Assembly: GCA_003132145.1 (NCBI GenBank)
Contig: PKWU01000012.1
Coordinates: 1-46,091, forward strand
Direction: 5' to 3'
From: Granulicella sp.
GTDB lineage: Bacteria > Acidobacteriota > Terriglobia > Terriglobales > Acidobacteriaceae
DNA length: 46,091 nucleotides
The notes under the pieces were generated by a model that was not told where the DNA came from, ran no database searches, and saw nothing but the letters and a program-made list of their open reading frames with translations. A program made the position numbers and the translations under genes. This document shows, piece by piece, positions 8,274 through 16,350 of this stretch (its first letter is position 1; the number at the start of each line of letters is the position of its first letter).

Positions 8274-9026
8274 TCAATTTTGTACAGGGCTGTCGCGCCG
8301 CTTCCGGCTGGGTCTTCCCTTTTCGGGAATGTCGCGGATCGGCGGCTTTTCCGCATTGTTTTCTGGCATATGGTCGAGCAGGATCACGTTCAGCAGCGAC
8401 TTATGCACCCGGATGCGCCCGTTGTATTCGATAAAGCCGAGCTTGCGGAAGCGGTTCATGAAGAAGCTGACCCGCGACCGGGTGGTGCCGATCATCTCCG
8501 CCAGGGTCTCCTGCGAGATCTTGGGTACAAATGGTTCCGGCGCGCCCGGCTGGCCAAACTCCGCCATCAACAGCAGGATTCTTGCCAGCCGCTTTTCGCT
8601 GGAGTTGAAGAGCTGGTCCACCAGATCGGCCTGGATGCGCATGCTGCGCTCCAGCAGAAACTTCATGAACAGGTCGGAGAAGTCATGCTCCTCGTGCATC
8701 ACGTGGATCATTTCGTCCCGCCCTATCTTGAGCGCGGTACAGGCTGTAATAGCAGTGGCCGTGGCCAAACGCAGCCCAGAAACCGCCGCCAGCGACCCTT
8801 CTCCGACAAAGTCGCCGTCGGAGACGAGCATAATCGTGGCCTCCTTGCCTGTGGTCGAAACAACCGTGATCCTTGCGCGGCCTTTCTGCAGATAGAAGAC
8901 CGAGTCCGCGGGGTCTCCCTGGGTAAAGAAGTTCTGCTTGGGCTCCAATTGCACAATTCTTCGCCCCAGACCGGCACTGGTCAGAAAGGCATGGGCATCA
9001 AACGTGGGCTTTTCAAGCTGCACCAT
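8274..9026 (-). CDS. Crp/Fnr-family transcriptional regulator
   Basis: Encodes 250 residues from ATG 9026 (MVQLEKPTF), which has GGGAAAGG upstream; a longer in-frame start at 9095 is possible. Residues about 20-125 form a cyclic-nucleotide-binding-type beta roll (FTQGDPADSVFYLQKGRARI, GDFVGEGSLAAVSG). Residues about 150-215 are a Crp-type winged helix, with the recognition region SQETLAEMIGTTRSRVSFFM. A basic, proline-rich tail of about 35 residues follows. It lacks an FNR-type N-terminal Cys cluster, so it probably does not sense oxygen through an iron-sulfur cluster. It lies 68 bases upstream of the response regulator on the same strand. Confidence 0.88.
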   Translation of the reverse strand: MVQLEKPTFDAHAFLTSAGLGRRIVQLEPKQNFFTQGDPADSVFYLQKGRARITVVSTTGKEATIMLVSDGDFVGEGSLAAVSGLRLATATAITACTALKIGRDEMIHVMHEEHDFSDLFMKFLLERSMRIQADLVDQLFNSSEKRLARILLLMAEFGQPGAPEPFVPKISQETLAEMIGTTRSRVSFFMNRFRKLGFIEYNGRIRVHKSLLNVILLDHMPENNAEKPPIRDIPEKGRPSRKRRDSPVQN

Positions 9027-9382
9027 CGGAAGGCCTTTCCCGGATACGGTCTTAATTGACCACCGCCGTGAAACGTGCGCGACTGTATCACGCATAGAGT
9101 CTACACCGAAACTGTACTGTAGGCGACCTAAACTTGCGCCCCAACAGCCGTGTGGCTGCCGCCCTCATGGCGCCTTCCTGGCTGCCAACAGGCGCCATCT
9201 CGACTGCCGAGCGGCGCATACGCGTAAATACTCAGAGTCCCACATTGCACCCTGATGAATCGCTGAACCGCCATTCTTCGCCTGAGCGTTATTGCTCAGA
9301 CCTCGCCGCGCATCGCGGCTAACGTGTCAGATGTGCTTTGCACAATCTTCTCGGGCGCCCGCTATGCGGAGAAAGGAAGCAT
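9027..9382. other. Divergent intergenic region
   Basis: The stretch between the divergent Crp/Fnr-type gene and the small membrane-protein gene must hold both promoters. It contains a short inverted repeat TGAGC-6 nt-GCTCA (about 9284-9299) and GCCGCG-CAT-CGCGGC (about 9307-9321), either of which could be a regulator site. No gene is seen. Confidence 0.4.
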
Positions 9383-9532
9383 ATGCTTTGGACAATTTTC
9401 GTGGTCGTTCTGGTCTTATGGCTGTTGGGCTTCAGCCTTCATATTGCCGGCGGCCTGATCCACATTCTGCTCGTCTTAGCGGTGATCATCCTGATCTTCA
9501 ACCTGCTCTCCGGACGGCGTCGCGATCTCTGA
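9383..9532 (+). CDS. Small lmo0937-type (DUF5670) membrane protein
   Basis: A 49-residue protein with ATG 9383 preceded by GAAAGGAAG; an upstream in-frame codon at 9338 has no ribosome site. It begins MLWTIFVVVLVLWLLGF, contains HIAGGLIHILLVLAVIILIFNLLSGRR, and so forms two membrane helices ending in a basic cap. This matches the lmo0937/DUF5670 family of tiny membrane proteins, which have no known function and are common near stress genes. Confidence 0.82.
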   Translation: MLWTIFVVVLVLWLLGFSLHIAGGLIHILLVLAVIILIFNLLSGRRRDL

Positions 9533-9631
9533 TCCAGGCAGGGCCTGGGGGTCTTGGAAGGCCTCGGCAGCCGTGACTGGCTCGCCGTGTCGCCGGGCAA
9601 AGCTCGAGGCTTCGGCGCGGGAAACGCCCGC

Positions 9632-10369
9632 CTATGTGGCTGGACGAAGCTGGACCTGATAGTCTTGGTAGTCGATTTTGACGATAGTCTGGCCAAACAT
9701 AAAGCTGTTTGATACCGCTCTGACATGGGTGGCCTGCGGATATCCGCCGACATTCATGTACTGGCGGATCAACTGCGTGGGTCCCGTGAATATGGAAGAA
9801 CTCTTTGGAGCCGTTCCCTGCACCTGTACGATCGAACCATCCTTCGCGTCCACCCACAGAGTTCCTTCGATCAGATAGGGAGTCTTCCGCCGGGGGGTCA
9901 AGGCAAGAACAAGGCAATTTCGCCCATCCAGCGATTGTGTTCCACCGGGCTTCAAGTTCATCTCGTAATTGGCGGAAGTGATCCACGCTCCCTCCTGGAT
10001 GCCGGGCTGGCTTAACTGCTTCTCGTTGTTCAGGATCGTACCCAGTACCAGTCTTTGTATGATCTCCGACCCGGTCTGCGACAGGATGGTGTAACTCTTG
10101 CCTGTGTCCCTTCGGTAGGCGGTTCGCACCGTCATTTCAGCCACGGGATGGATTTCGTCCTTACTCCTGTAAACGGAATAATGCTCGGTCGCGGTGTATC
10201 CCACAATATTGTCGACTCTGGCTTTGACCGCCGCGTCAACCTGCTGAATCACGGCTGCCGTGTCGGGTTGTTGGGTCGTCGCCTTGATTGTTCCCAGGAA
10301 CGCAAAGATAGAAGCAGCCGCTAATCCGATGGAAAACCGTCGCTGCGAGAGAGTTGTCATCATGGTCAT
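9632..10369 (-). CDS. Exported protein, outer-membrane lipoprotein-sorting-like
   Basis: Encodes 245 residues from ATG 10369 (or in-frame ATGs at 10363 and 10360). A signal sequence (RRFSIGLAAASIFAFLGTIKA) is followed by an all-beta region with short alternating strands (GYTATEHYSVYR, GTQSLDGRNCLVLALTPRR, GTLWVDAKDGSIVQVQG, IVKIDYQDYQV). This pattern resembles the half-barrel LolA/LolB/MucB-type fold of periplasmic proteins that bind hydrophobic ligands. The resemblance is by pattern only; no catalytic residues are visible. It stands alone on the minus strand. Confidence 0.65.
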   Translation of the reverse strand: MTMMTTLSQRRFSIGLAAASIFAFLGTIKATTQQPDTAAVIQQVDAAVKARVDNIVGYTATEHYSVYRSKDEIHPVAEMTVRTAYRRDTGKSYTILSQTGSEIIQRLVLGTILNNEKQLSQPGIQEGAWITSANYEMNLKPGGTQSLDGRNCLVLALTPRRKTPYLIEGTLWVDAKDGSIVQVQGTAPKSSSIFTGPTQLIRQYMNVGGYPQATHVRAVSNSFMFGQTIVKIDYQDYQVQLRPAT

Positions 10370-10590
10370 GTTCTCATAGTCAAGACTTGCAGACGGGATT
10401 ACCTACCCGTTCTGCCGCAAATAGTTCCTTCGATCGGTATCGCTTCGCTCACTCCCCGTTAAGCCACCAGCTTCTAGCCGCACATCACATACTTGCCGAA
10501 GACGCCTGGTTGACAGTCAGTCAGCCAGCTCCCGCCCGTCCCGAAGAGTCCATCGCAACCGGCGATGAACGACCAGAATGCAACCGCAGA

Positions 10591-10628
10591 TGCAATGCGG
10601 CGGAGCTGTTTCGCTCCGCCGCATTGCA
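10591..10628 (-). terminator. Perfect 16-bp hairpin after the Gly-rich protein gene
   Basis: TGCAATGCGGCGGAGC at 10591-10606 pairs perfectly with 10613-10628 around a 6-nt loop. It lies 31 bases beyond the stop codon of the minus-strand Gly-rich gene. The T-run is poor, but the stem is exceptionally stable. The rest of 10370-10659 holds nothing recognisable. Confidence 0.6.
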
Positions 10629-10659
10629 CAACCAAGCCGCCTGATGCAGCAGCTACCGG

Positions 10660-11220
10660 TTACTTGCGTCCGCCGCCACCGGCATGTCCACCGCCGCCAC
10701 CAGCATGTCCACCACCGCCGGCACTGGCATGTCCACCATCGCCGCCGCCGCTGCTATGGGAAGCTGCTGCGCGGGGTGCGCTGGCATGGGAGGCTGTAGC
10801 GTGAGCGGCGCTGGGCCGCGCTGCTCCAGCATGGGAGACCGCTGCGCTGCCGTGGGCCGCACCGCCGCCGCCGCGTACTGCTGCTCCACCGCCGCCGCGG
10901 GCATAGTTGCTGCGATTGGCTATGGCGCCGCCGCCGCCGCGATAGCTTCCGCCGCCGCCCTCGACGAAGCGATGGCTGCCCCAGCCGTGCCCATAGCCCC
11001 AGCCGGCCCATGGGCCCATGCCCAGGAAGATGCCGTTATAGAAATACCCCGGCCCGTAAAAGCCCATGGGAGCGCAGGCGTAGGGGGCATAGTCGTAGTA
11101 GCCCCAGGAACAGACCGGTTGGATGCCAATACCAATCACGATCTGCGCGTTGGCCGTTGGCGCCAGGGCCATGCCGGCGAGCAGTGCTGTAGTGCCGAGT
11201 AGAGTCTTGAGTCCGCGCAT
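10660..11220 (-). CDS. Exported Gly/His/Ala-rich low-complexity protein
   Basis: Encodes 186 residues from ATG 11220, with a strong AAGGGGGG 6 bases upstream. An N-terminal signal peptide (LLGTTALLAGMALAPTANA) leads to an aromatic Gly/Tyr-rich segment (residues 27-80: VIGIGIQPVCSWGYYDYAPY and similar). From about residue 85 it is almost entirely Gly, Ala, His and Ser, ending in GGGGHAGGGGGHAGGGGRK. The aromatic part recalls YXWGXW-type exported proteins of acidobacteria and proteobacteria. The His-rich tail could bind metal, but that is speculation. The function is unknown. Confidence 0.72.
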   Translation of the reverse strand: MRGLKTLLGTTALLAGMALAPTANAQIVIGIGIQPVCSWGYYDYAPYACAPMGFYGPGYFYNGIFLGMGPWAGWGYGHGWGSHRFVEGGGGSYRGGGGAIANRSNYARGGGGAAVRGGGGAAHGSAAVSHAGAARPSAAHATASHASAPRAAASHSSGGGDGGHASAGGGGHAGGGGGHAGGGGRK

Positions 11221-11516
11221 GTGCGACCCCCCTTAAGGTGTCTGCGGTTCTTTGTGTTGCGTGGGATGCTGTGTGCAGCCGATTGATAACCCGACTCGAT
11301 CAGTCACCATAAGGGGTTGAGTGCGTTCATGGATTCCCGTTGCTTTACCGGGCCGTCTTCACCCTGCCCTTACGCTTTCACTCTAACCGCCGGCATTGTT
11401 CAGTTCTGAGCAATAAGAACCATGTTGCATGCGCGATGCCGGGCCTGCTCCTGCCATCTGGTTCATGAGTTTTGAGTCGAAACATTCTCCCTGCCTGTGG
11501 GTTTGCACGATAGCTG

Positions 11517-11672
11517 CACGAGGACAAGCCATACGACGAGTTTGCCCGTGAGCTGTTGACGGCAAGCGGAAGCAATTTTCTCGTGGCGCGGCGAACTTCT
11601 ACCGCGCCATGCAGGACAAGGACCCAAAGACAATTGCGCGGAACGTGGCGCTGACCTTCATGGGGACGAAGC
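11517..11672 (+). pseudogene. Fragment of a DUF1549 (planctomycete-type cytochrome-associated) protein
   Basis: Two adjacent frames together read HEDKPYDEFARELLTASGSN (from 11517) and, after a frameshift near 11580, NFYRAMQDKDPKTIARNVAL followed by TFMGTK. These are characteristic DUF1549 sequences. The remainder of that large protein is absent on both sides, so this is an internal scrap. The preceding 296 bases (11221-11516) have no recognisable gene. Confidence 0.6.
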
Positions 11673-12075
11673 GTCCGATTACGGCAGTGCCTTCTCCCGC
11701 GGCCTGCGCCTGGACTTCAATGGCGTGACCATGCTGCCGATCTCCGGCACGGCCAGCATCAATGAACAGGGAAGGTCGGTGCACATCGGCGACCTCTGCG
11801 CGCAACTGCGCCGCACCTTCGATAACATCACCGCGCTCCTGGAGGTCGAGGGAGCGACGTGGAAGGACGTGGTACGCACGCGCTGCTTCCTGCGCGACAT
11901 CGACCGCGACTATGCCGATTTCAACCGTGGGCGCAATGAGTTTTTCCGCCAGCAGGGACTGGATCCATTCCCGGCTTCTACCGGTATTCAGGCAAAACTA
12001 TGCAGGCCGGAACTGCTGGTGGAAATTGAAGCCATGGCAATGTTCCACACAAAAGCAGGTGAGCGTCGAGAATAA
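11663..12075 (+). pseudogene. RidA/YjgF-family fragment (5'-truncated)
   Basis: The open frame reads SDYGSAFSRGLRLDFNGVTM, then LPISGTASINEQGRSVHIGD, FDNITALLEVEGATWKDVVR, FLRDIDRDYADFN and FPASTGIQAKLCRPELLVEI, which matches the RidA/YjgF fold through to its normal C-terminus. The only in-frame start-like codon is a GTG at 11725 inside the fold, and the frame runs straight out of the DUF1549 scrap. It therefore appears to have lost its own 5' end. RidA proteins hydrolyse reactive enamine/imine intermediates, but activity here is doubtful. Confidence 0.6.
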
Positions 12076-12105
12076 GGAGGGTATGGTGACAATATTGGGC
12101 AGACC

Positions 12106-12240
12106 TGCACCTGCTTTTCGAAGTTTCTCGACGATTCCCAGGTGATGCATACGTTCTACAAGATTCCCGGGGCGCATACTTGGATTGTGTGGCGGCAGTT
12201 CCTGAATGAGTTTGCGCCGCAATTGTTTCGCGCCGACTGA
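12106..12240 (+). pseudogene. C-terminal scrap of an esterase (enterochelin-esterase-like)
   Basis: The frame ending at TGA 12238-12240 reads KFLDDSQVMHTFYKIPGAHT, then WIVWRQFLNEFAPQLFRAD. The GAHTW motif carries the catalytic His of putative-esterase-family alpha/beta hydrolases just before their C-terminus. Only about 40 residues remain, and the nucleophile and acid regions are missing. Confidence 0.55.
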
Positions 12241-12355
12241 GTCGTCTCGACCTTCCCCTTCAAAACCACAATGCAGCGGACGCGCAGCACCAAGGAGAAC
12301 CAAGTGAAAACCAATCTCACGCTGCAAGGAAATCGATCTTCGAGGTGCATGAGTC

Positions 12356-12864
12356 ATGAGCCGTCTACGCTTGGTCTGGTTCGCAACGCTGGTTACAGTC
12401 GCAATGCTGGGTGCATCAGTCAGTGCCCAGGATGCTCTTCCGCAGAGTACCGCGGCGCCATCGTCCGCGCCATCGTCGGGACCCGGCGATCCAGGGCTGT
12501 TGTTCTACCTCTCGGGAGACCATGGCTTCAATGCCAACTACGCTGCCGGCGGCAATGCGGCGCCAAATTACCTCTCCGACGTGCAGATTCTTCCCGGTGA
12601 TGTTCCTGCTCCGCTGCCCGCACCCAACACCACCATACGAAAGGTCCAGATTAATGACGCATTCGATATAGGGCGCTGGTGGTGTAGGGCAACCGACGGC
12701 ATCCGCGAAACCACCTGGCCGGGCGTTTACAACCGTTCCCGTTTGACCGGAAGGACGTGGACTACTTCCAGCGCATCGCCAACTTCAAAGGTGGAAGCGT
12801 GAGTGTTGAGATCGGCGGTAAGCTGCCGGAGATTACGCAGATGAATAACCGGGTGCAGTTCTGA
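12356..12864 (+). pseudogene. Deleted and frameshifted LamG-type secreted protein remnant
   Basis: It starts with a good signal peptide (MSRLRLVWFATLVTVAML to SAQ) and DPGLLFYLSGDHGFNANYAA, the start of a LamG/concanavalin-like acidobacterial secreted protein. It then jumps to TTIRKVQINDAFDIGRWWCR and DGIRETTWPGVYNRSRL, which in intact relatives lie far downstream, implying a large internal deletion. The frame is lost near 12740. An overlapping frame (about 12736-12864) gives DRKDVDYFQRIANFKGGSV and KLPEITQMNNRVQF, a C-terminus I do not recognise. The first frame stops at 12802. Confidence 0.55.
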
Positions 12865-12941
12865 AGAGGTGGATGAGATCATCGAATAAGAGCGATTGCT
12901 CCGCAGGATGAGAATTGCCCACGAAACCAGCAGGAGGATCG

Positions 12942-13283
12942 ATGTCGGAAAACGCAATTCTGGTCACAGCTTCAAAGAATGTGGGAATGTCCATTCCCGA
13001 GCCCGGCCTTCGCCGTCAGGTGATGTCCTATAGCCCGTCCATTATGCTTGTTCGGCACACCATGATCGCTGGCTGGGTTGGCGCACGGCACAGCCACCCG
13101 CACGAGCAGATGGTATATATCGTGCGCGGTCGCATCCGCTTTGAGCATCCTGGCGGTGTCTTCGACGTGGGCCCAGGCGACAGCTTTCTGGTTCCCGGCA
13201 ATGTTGAGCACCAGGCCTCCGCGCTGGAGGACTCCGAGGTACTCGATATCTTTACCCCCATGCGCGAGGATTACGCTTCGTAA
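12942..13283 (+). CDS. Cupin-domain protein
   Basis: Encodes 113 residues. ATG 12942 is chosen because AGGAGG lies at 12932-12937; an earlier in-frame start at 12915 lacks a site. It is a single small cupin barrel with motif 1 GARHSHPHEQMVYIVRGRI (two His, His-Glu metal ligands) and motif 2 PGDSFLVPGNVEHQA. All expected metal ligands are present. Stand-alone cupins may bind a metal and act in isomerase, dioxygenase or regulatory roles. It is the only intact gene amid degraded neighbours, which suggests it is still under selection. Confidence 0.85.
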   Translation: MSENAILVTASKNVGMSIPEPGLRRQVMSYSPSIMLVRHTMIAGWVGARHSHPHEQMVYIVRGRIRFEHPGGVFDVGPGDSFLVPGNVEHQASALEDSEVLDIFTPMREDYAS

Positions 13284-13518
13284 CAACCGGCCGGGTCAAG
13301 TCAATGGATGGTGAATCGCAGAGCTATGAATCGAGATTGCTCACGAGGGCAGCCGTGTACGCCGGTCGTTGCCGCTATCGGGACCGCTTACCATCGGCCC
13401 AGAGCCGTAACCCGCATGGAACTTTTTCAGCCGCTCGAGGCTCGAGGATGATCCTCGCTTCCGGCGATACCGCTCCACGTTAGGTTCGTATCGTTTGCCG
13501 GAACTGATTCGCTGGACA

Positions 13519-13749
13519 TCAAGGTGTGGGACTGTCTGAGCGCGCAACGTGACGACCGACAAAGGCGAATGCGAAGAGGAGGGCTGCTGTGAGCCACGCA
13601 CCAATGCCCACAGGGTTTGGCAGGTACATAGCAATTGCGAGTCCGCTTGCGATCAGCGTCGCGCTGAGGACACTAAATTGCCACATGCCGTATAGGAATA
13701 CGAACGGAAGATAGTGAGCACCTAAGGTGATCGTCACCGCAGGAGGGTT
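13519..13749 (-). pseudogene. Remnant of a small membrane protein
   Basis: The frame reads TLGAHYLPFVFLYGMWQFSV, then LSATLIASGLAIAMYLP, GIGAWLTAALLFAFAFVGRH, giving two to three membrane helices with a Trp/Pro pattern as in several DUF membrane families. The frame is open up to 13854, but the upstream residues look unlike protein and no ribosome site is seen. It is probably 5'-truncated. The interval 13284-13518 has nothing recognisable. Confidence 0.4.
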
Positions 13750-13949
13750 GAGGGCGTTCTGTTGGTGCCGGGAGGGAGGCGGACTGCAACTGTGTATTGA
13801 TTCTAAACAAGGTACTGAAAAAATCAGACGCGCGAATCGTTCAATACGCAGCAAACGCGGTTCTTGAGTACGCTACAAGTACGCGGGATTTGAGACGTAT
13901 CTACCCTGCTCTTTCTAGCTACTTTGGAATTCATCTCCTTGTGCCTCTG

Positions 13950-14870
13950 TTAGAGATGAATCCATCCGCCACGGATCAGTGCCAGCGATCCAACTGCGAC
14001 GACGATCCACAGAAGAATTCCTTGCAGCAGTGGTCGCACGCCGACCTCTTGCAGCGTCTTCTTCGAGAGACCCGTTCCAATCAGGAAGAGCGTGACAGTT
14101 AAGCCGATGACTCCGAGATGCTTGAGATTTGGATAGAACGTCTGGAATGTATGTACGTAAGTATTGGCCACTGCTGCCAGACAGAAGAACAGAATAAACC
14201 AGGGCCAATGAATGCGTGCCTTGCTCTTCTTGGCCATTGCGGTTCCGACTGATAGCGGCACGATCCATAGAGCACGCGCCAGCTTGACGGTGGTACCGAC
14301 GGCAAGCGCCACTGCACCAAACTTCGCCGTCGCGCCGACGACGGAGCTTGTGTCGTGGATGGCAAGCGCCGCCCAAAGGCCGAACTGCGTCTGGGTCAGG
14401 TGCAGCACTGTTCCAATCGCAGGAAACGCAAGCAGGGCTACGGAGTTCAGCAGAAATACAGTTCCGAGAGAGATGGCGATCTCTTCTTCGCTGGCGTTGG
14501 TGATGGGCGCGATTGCAGCAATGGCGCTGCCGCCGCAGATCGCCGTGCCAGCCGTAATGAGAAACGAGGTCCGTTGCTTTACGGCCAGCAGCCTTCCCAG
14601 TCCCCAGCCCAACAGCATGGCGAAGCTGATGCTGCACGCGGTGTAGATAAATCCAGAGCGACCGACGCGGAGAACCTGCGCGAGATCCATACCGAATCCA
14701 AGGCCCACCACGGAGGCTTGCAGAAGAAACTTGGAGAGATGTTTCGCCTCGACGTGAAACGGGTGAACGAAGGTGAATCCGTAGAGGATGCCACCTACCA
14801 ATGCAACCGGGGGAGAGACGAGACCGCTGGCGGCGAGAATCAATCCGATAAAGAAAATATTCTTGGACAC
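13950..14870 (-). CDS. YeiH/YadS-type putative sulfate exporter family membrane protein
   Basis: Encodes 306 residues from a GTG at 14870, the first possible start after an in-frame stop. About ten membrane helices are visible. Family features include GLGFGMDLAQVLRVG, the central TAGTAICGGSAIAAIAP, ASEEEIAISLGTVFLLNSVA and HDTSSVVGATAKFG. This is the YeiH (UPF0324/Cons_hypoth698) family, annotated as putative sulfate or sulfur-compound exporters; direct transport evidence in the family is limited. It lies 86 bases after the LysR gene in the same direction, the usual yeiE-yeiH arrangement, and belongs to the OsmC-LysR-YeiH operon. A 9-bp inverted repeat (13929-13937 / 13953-13961) spans its stop codon. 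Confidence 0.85.
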   Translation of the reverse strand: MSKNIFFIGLILAASGLVSPPVALVGGILYGFTFVHPFHVEAKHLSKFLLQASVVGLGFGMDLAQVLRVGRSGFIYTACSISFAMLLGWGLGRLLAVKQRTSFLITAGTAICGGSAIAAIAPITNASEEEIAISLGTVFLLNSVALLAFPAIGTVLHLTQTQFGLWAALAIHDTSSVVGATAKFGAVALAVGTTVKLARALWIVPLSVGTAMAKKSKARIHWPWFILFFCLAAVANTYVHTFQTFYPNLKHLGVIGLTVTLFLIGTGLSKKTLQEVGVRPLLQGILLWIVVAVGSLALIRGGWIHL

Positions 14871-14956
14871 ACATCAAGTGTTGCCGAGGACTTTTCCCAC
14901 GTCCAAGCAGTAGTTCTCATGCCGCATTTGCGTAACTTATGGGAGGATGCGGGCCA

Positions 14957-15892
14957 TCACCGCTTGGTTCTTACCGATAATCTGTGCGTGCCGGCGCGCG
15001 AGAACAGAAACCTGCGGAACTCCTGAGCGAGCCCCGGCGGCTCCGGGCCGGCTGCGTATGCAAGCAGAAACTCCCGCTTGATGCGCAGTCCTTCCACCTC
15101 GACAATTTTGAAGCTGTTGTCGAGTCGCAGGTCCTTGGCAATCGCCCAGCGAGAGACGAATCCGATTCCGAGCCCAGCCTCCACTGCGGACTTGATAGCC
15201 TCGGTTGAATCGAGTTCCATCACAATCCGCAACGAACCCAGCTTGACGCCCTGCCGTGCCAACGCCATCTCCACAACCCGGCGGGTGCCGCTCCCGCGCT
15301 CCCGCATGAGCAGCGGAGCAGCGGCGATCTCGCAACAGGGGATGGATTTGAGTTCGGCCCACTCGTGCGCGGCCGATACGATCAATACCAACTCGTCTTC
15401 CAGAAACGGCTCTGTCTTGACGTCGCGGCTTCGCGCAGGCCCTTCGATCAATCCCAGCGAAATCTTCTGCTCTTCCACGGCCTCGACGATGTGTTCTGTA
15501 TTACCGCTGATCATGGTGAGGTGAACGCGCGGATGCTCTCGCGCAAACTCGCCAAGCAGACTGGGCAATACATACTGGGCGATGGTCGTGGAGGCGCCCA
15601 GTGCCAGTTGCCCGGCATGCTCTCCGCTCAGCGCGGCAATCTCTTGCTCCGCCTGAACGAAGAGCGCATTCGCTTGCTGCGAATATCCCAGCAGAACCTT
15701 TCCCGCCTCGGTCAACGCAATCTGCGCTCCGGTGCGATCGAAGAGTTGGACGCCAAGATCTTCCTCCAGCGCCTTGACCTGGAGACTCACCGCCGGTTGC
15801 GTCAGATACAGCTCTTCCGCGGCCTTGCGAAAGCTGCGCTGTTCCGCAACCGCCCGGAAGACAACCAAGCGGAAGTTGTCGAGACTCGCCAT
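14957..15892 (-). CDS. LysR-family regulator (YeiE/CysB-like)
   Basis: Encodes 311 residues from ATG 15892, with AGGA a few bases upstream. Residues 1-60 form the winged HTH (FRKAAEELYLTQPAVSLQVK). Residues 90-300 are a periplasmic-binding-like effector domain (LALGASTTIAQYVLPSLLGE, GIGFVSRW). LysR proteins bind a small coinducer and usually control an adjacent gene, here the YeiH-type exporter downstream. In this genome the gene is cotranscribed with OsmC, only 9 bases after it, rather than divergent as is common. The ligand is unknown; a sulfur oxyanion is a reasonable guess. Confidence 0.88.
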   Translation of the reverse strand: MASLDNFRLVVFRAVAEQRSFRKAAEELYLTQPAVSLQVKALEEDLGVQLFDRTGAQIALTEAGKVLLGYSQQANALFVQAEQEIAALSGEHAGQLALGASTTIAQYVLPSLLGEFAREHPRVHLTMISGNTEHIVEAVEEQKISLGLIEGPARSRDVKTEPFLEDELVLIVSAAHEWAELKSIPCCEIAAAPLLMRERGSGTRRVVEMALARQGVKLGSLRIVMELDSTEAIKSAVEAGLGIGFVSRWAIAKDLRLDNSFKIVEVEGLRIKREFLLAYAAGPEPPGLAQEFRRFLFSRAGTHRLSVRTKR

Positions 15893-15901
15893 GAACCAAT
15901 C

Positions 15902-16297
15902 CTAACCTGCAACCAATTCGATCTTGATCTCGGGCGGCGACAGCAGCGTGTTGTGCACTAGGCAGTGATGCACGGAGCGCATGAGGCCTGTGGTATGGTC
16001 TTCGCTGAGGGCGACCGGGCAGGTGACCTGGACGCGGAAGTTGCCCATCCGCGCCGGCTGCGTCAGCTTGTCGGCGGTCACGCTTACCCCCACGCCGCTC
16101 TCCGCCAGCTTGCGTGACTTCAGATACTGCACAGCATAGAAGGCGGCGCAGGAGCCCAACGAGGCAAGTAGCAGTTCCGGAGGCGTCATGCCGGAGTCTT
16201 CGCCGCCATTCTCGGCTGGCTGGTCGCAGAGGATCGTGTGCGACCGCGACTGGATGGAAAACTTTACATGGTCAAGATGCTTAATCGTCACTTCCAT
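15902..16297 (-). CDS. OsmC family peroxide-reductase-like protein
   Basis: Encodes 131 residues from ATG 16297, because GAGGTAA sits 8 bases upstream; in-frame ATGs at 16306 and 16330 are less well placed. The OsmC fold is shown by GMTPPELLLASLGSCAAFYA with the first redox Cys, and HHCLVHNTLLSPPEIKI with the second Cys. Family members reduce organic hydroperoxides using this Cys pair, or act as YhfA-like proteins. The gene follows directly downstream of the ECF-sigma gene, but a separate promoter-like element lies between them, so it is probably transcribed on its own with LysR and YeiH. Confidence 0.9.
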   Translation of the reverse strand: MEVTIKHLDHVKFSIQSRSHTILCDQPAENGGEDSGMTPPELLLASLGSCAAFYAVQYLKSRKLAESGVGVSVTADKLTQPARMGNFRVQVTCPVALSEDHTTGLMRSVHHCLVHNTLLSPPEIKIELVAG

Positions 16298-16318
16298 AAT
16301 GTTCATTACCTCACATAG

Positions 16319-16350
16319 GAATAAAGACATGTAAGAGGCGATTCGTTACA
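16319..16350 (-). promoter_or_regulatory. Candidate ECF-sigma promoter upstream of the OsmC operon
   Basis: On the minus strand TGTAACGAA (16342-16350) is followed after 10 bases by CATGTCTTTATTC (16319-16331), ending 21 bases before the OsmC start. The same two blocks with the same 10-base gap occur upstream of the TolC gene (24246-24277). TGTAAC about 15-17 bases from a GAC/GTC-like -10 resembles promoters of extracytoplasmic-function sigma factors. The element overlaps the last codon of the ECF-sigma gene. Activity is inferred, not shown. Confidence 0.6.

Noticed and set aside
13929..13961. Strong terminator after the YeiH-type gene
   Set aside because: The 9-bp inverted repeat spans the stop codon, has a 15-nt loop and lacks a T-run, so I note it only as a weak possibility inside the gene entry.
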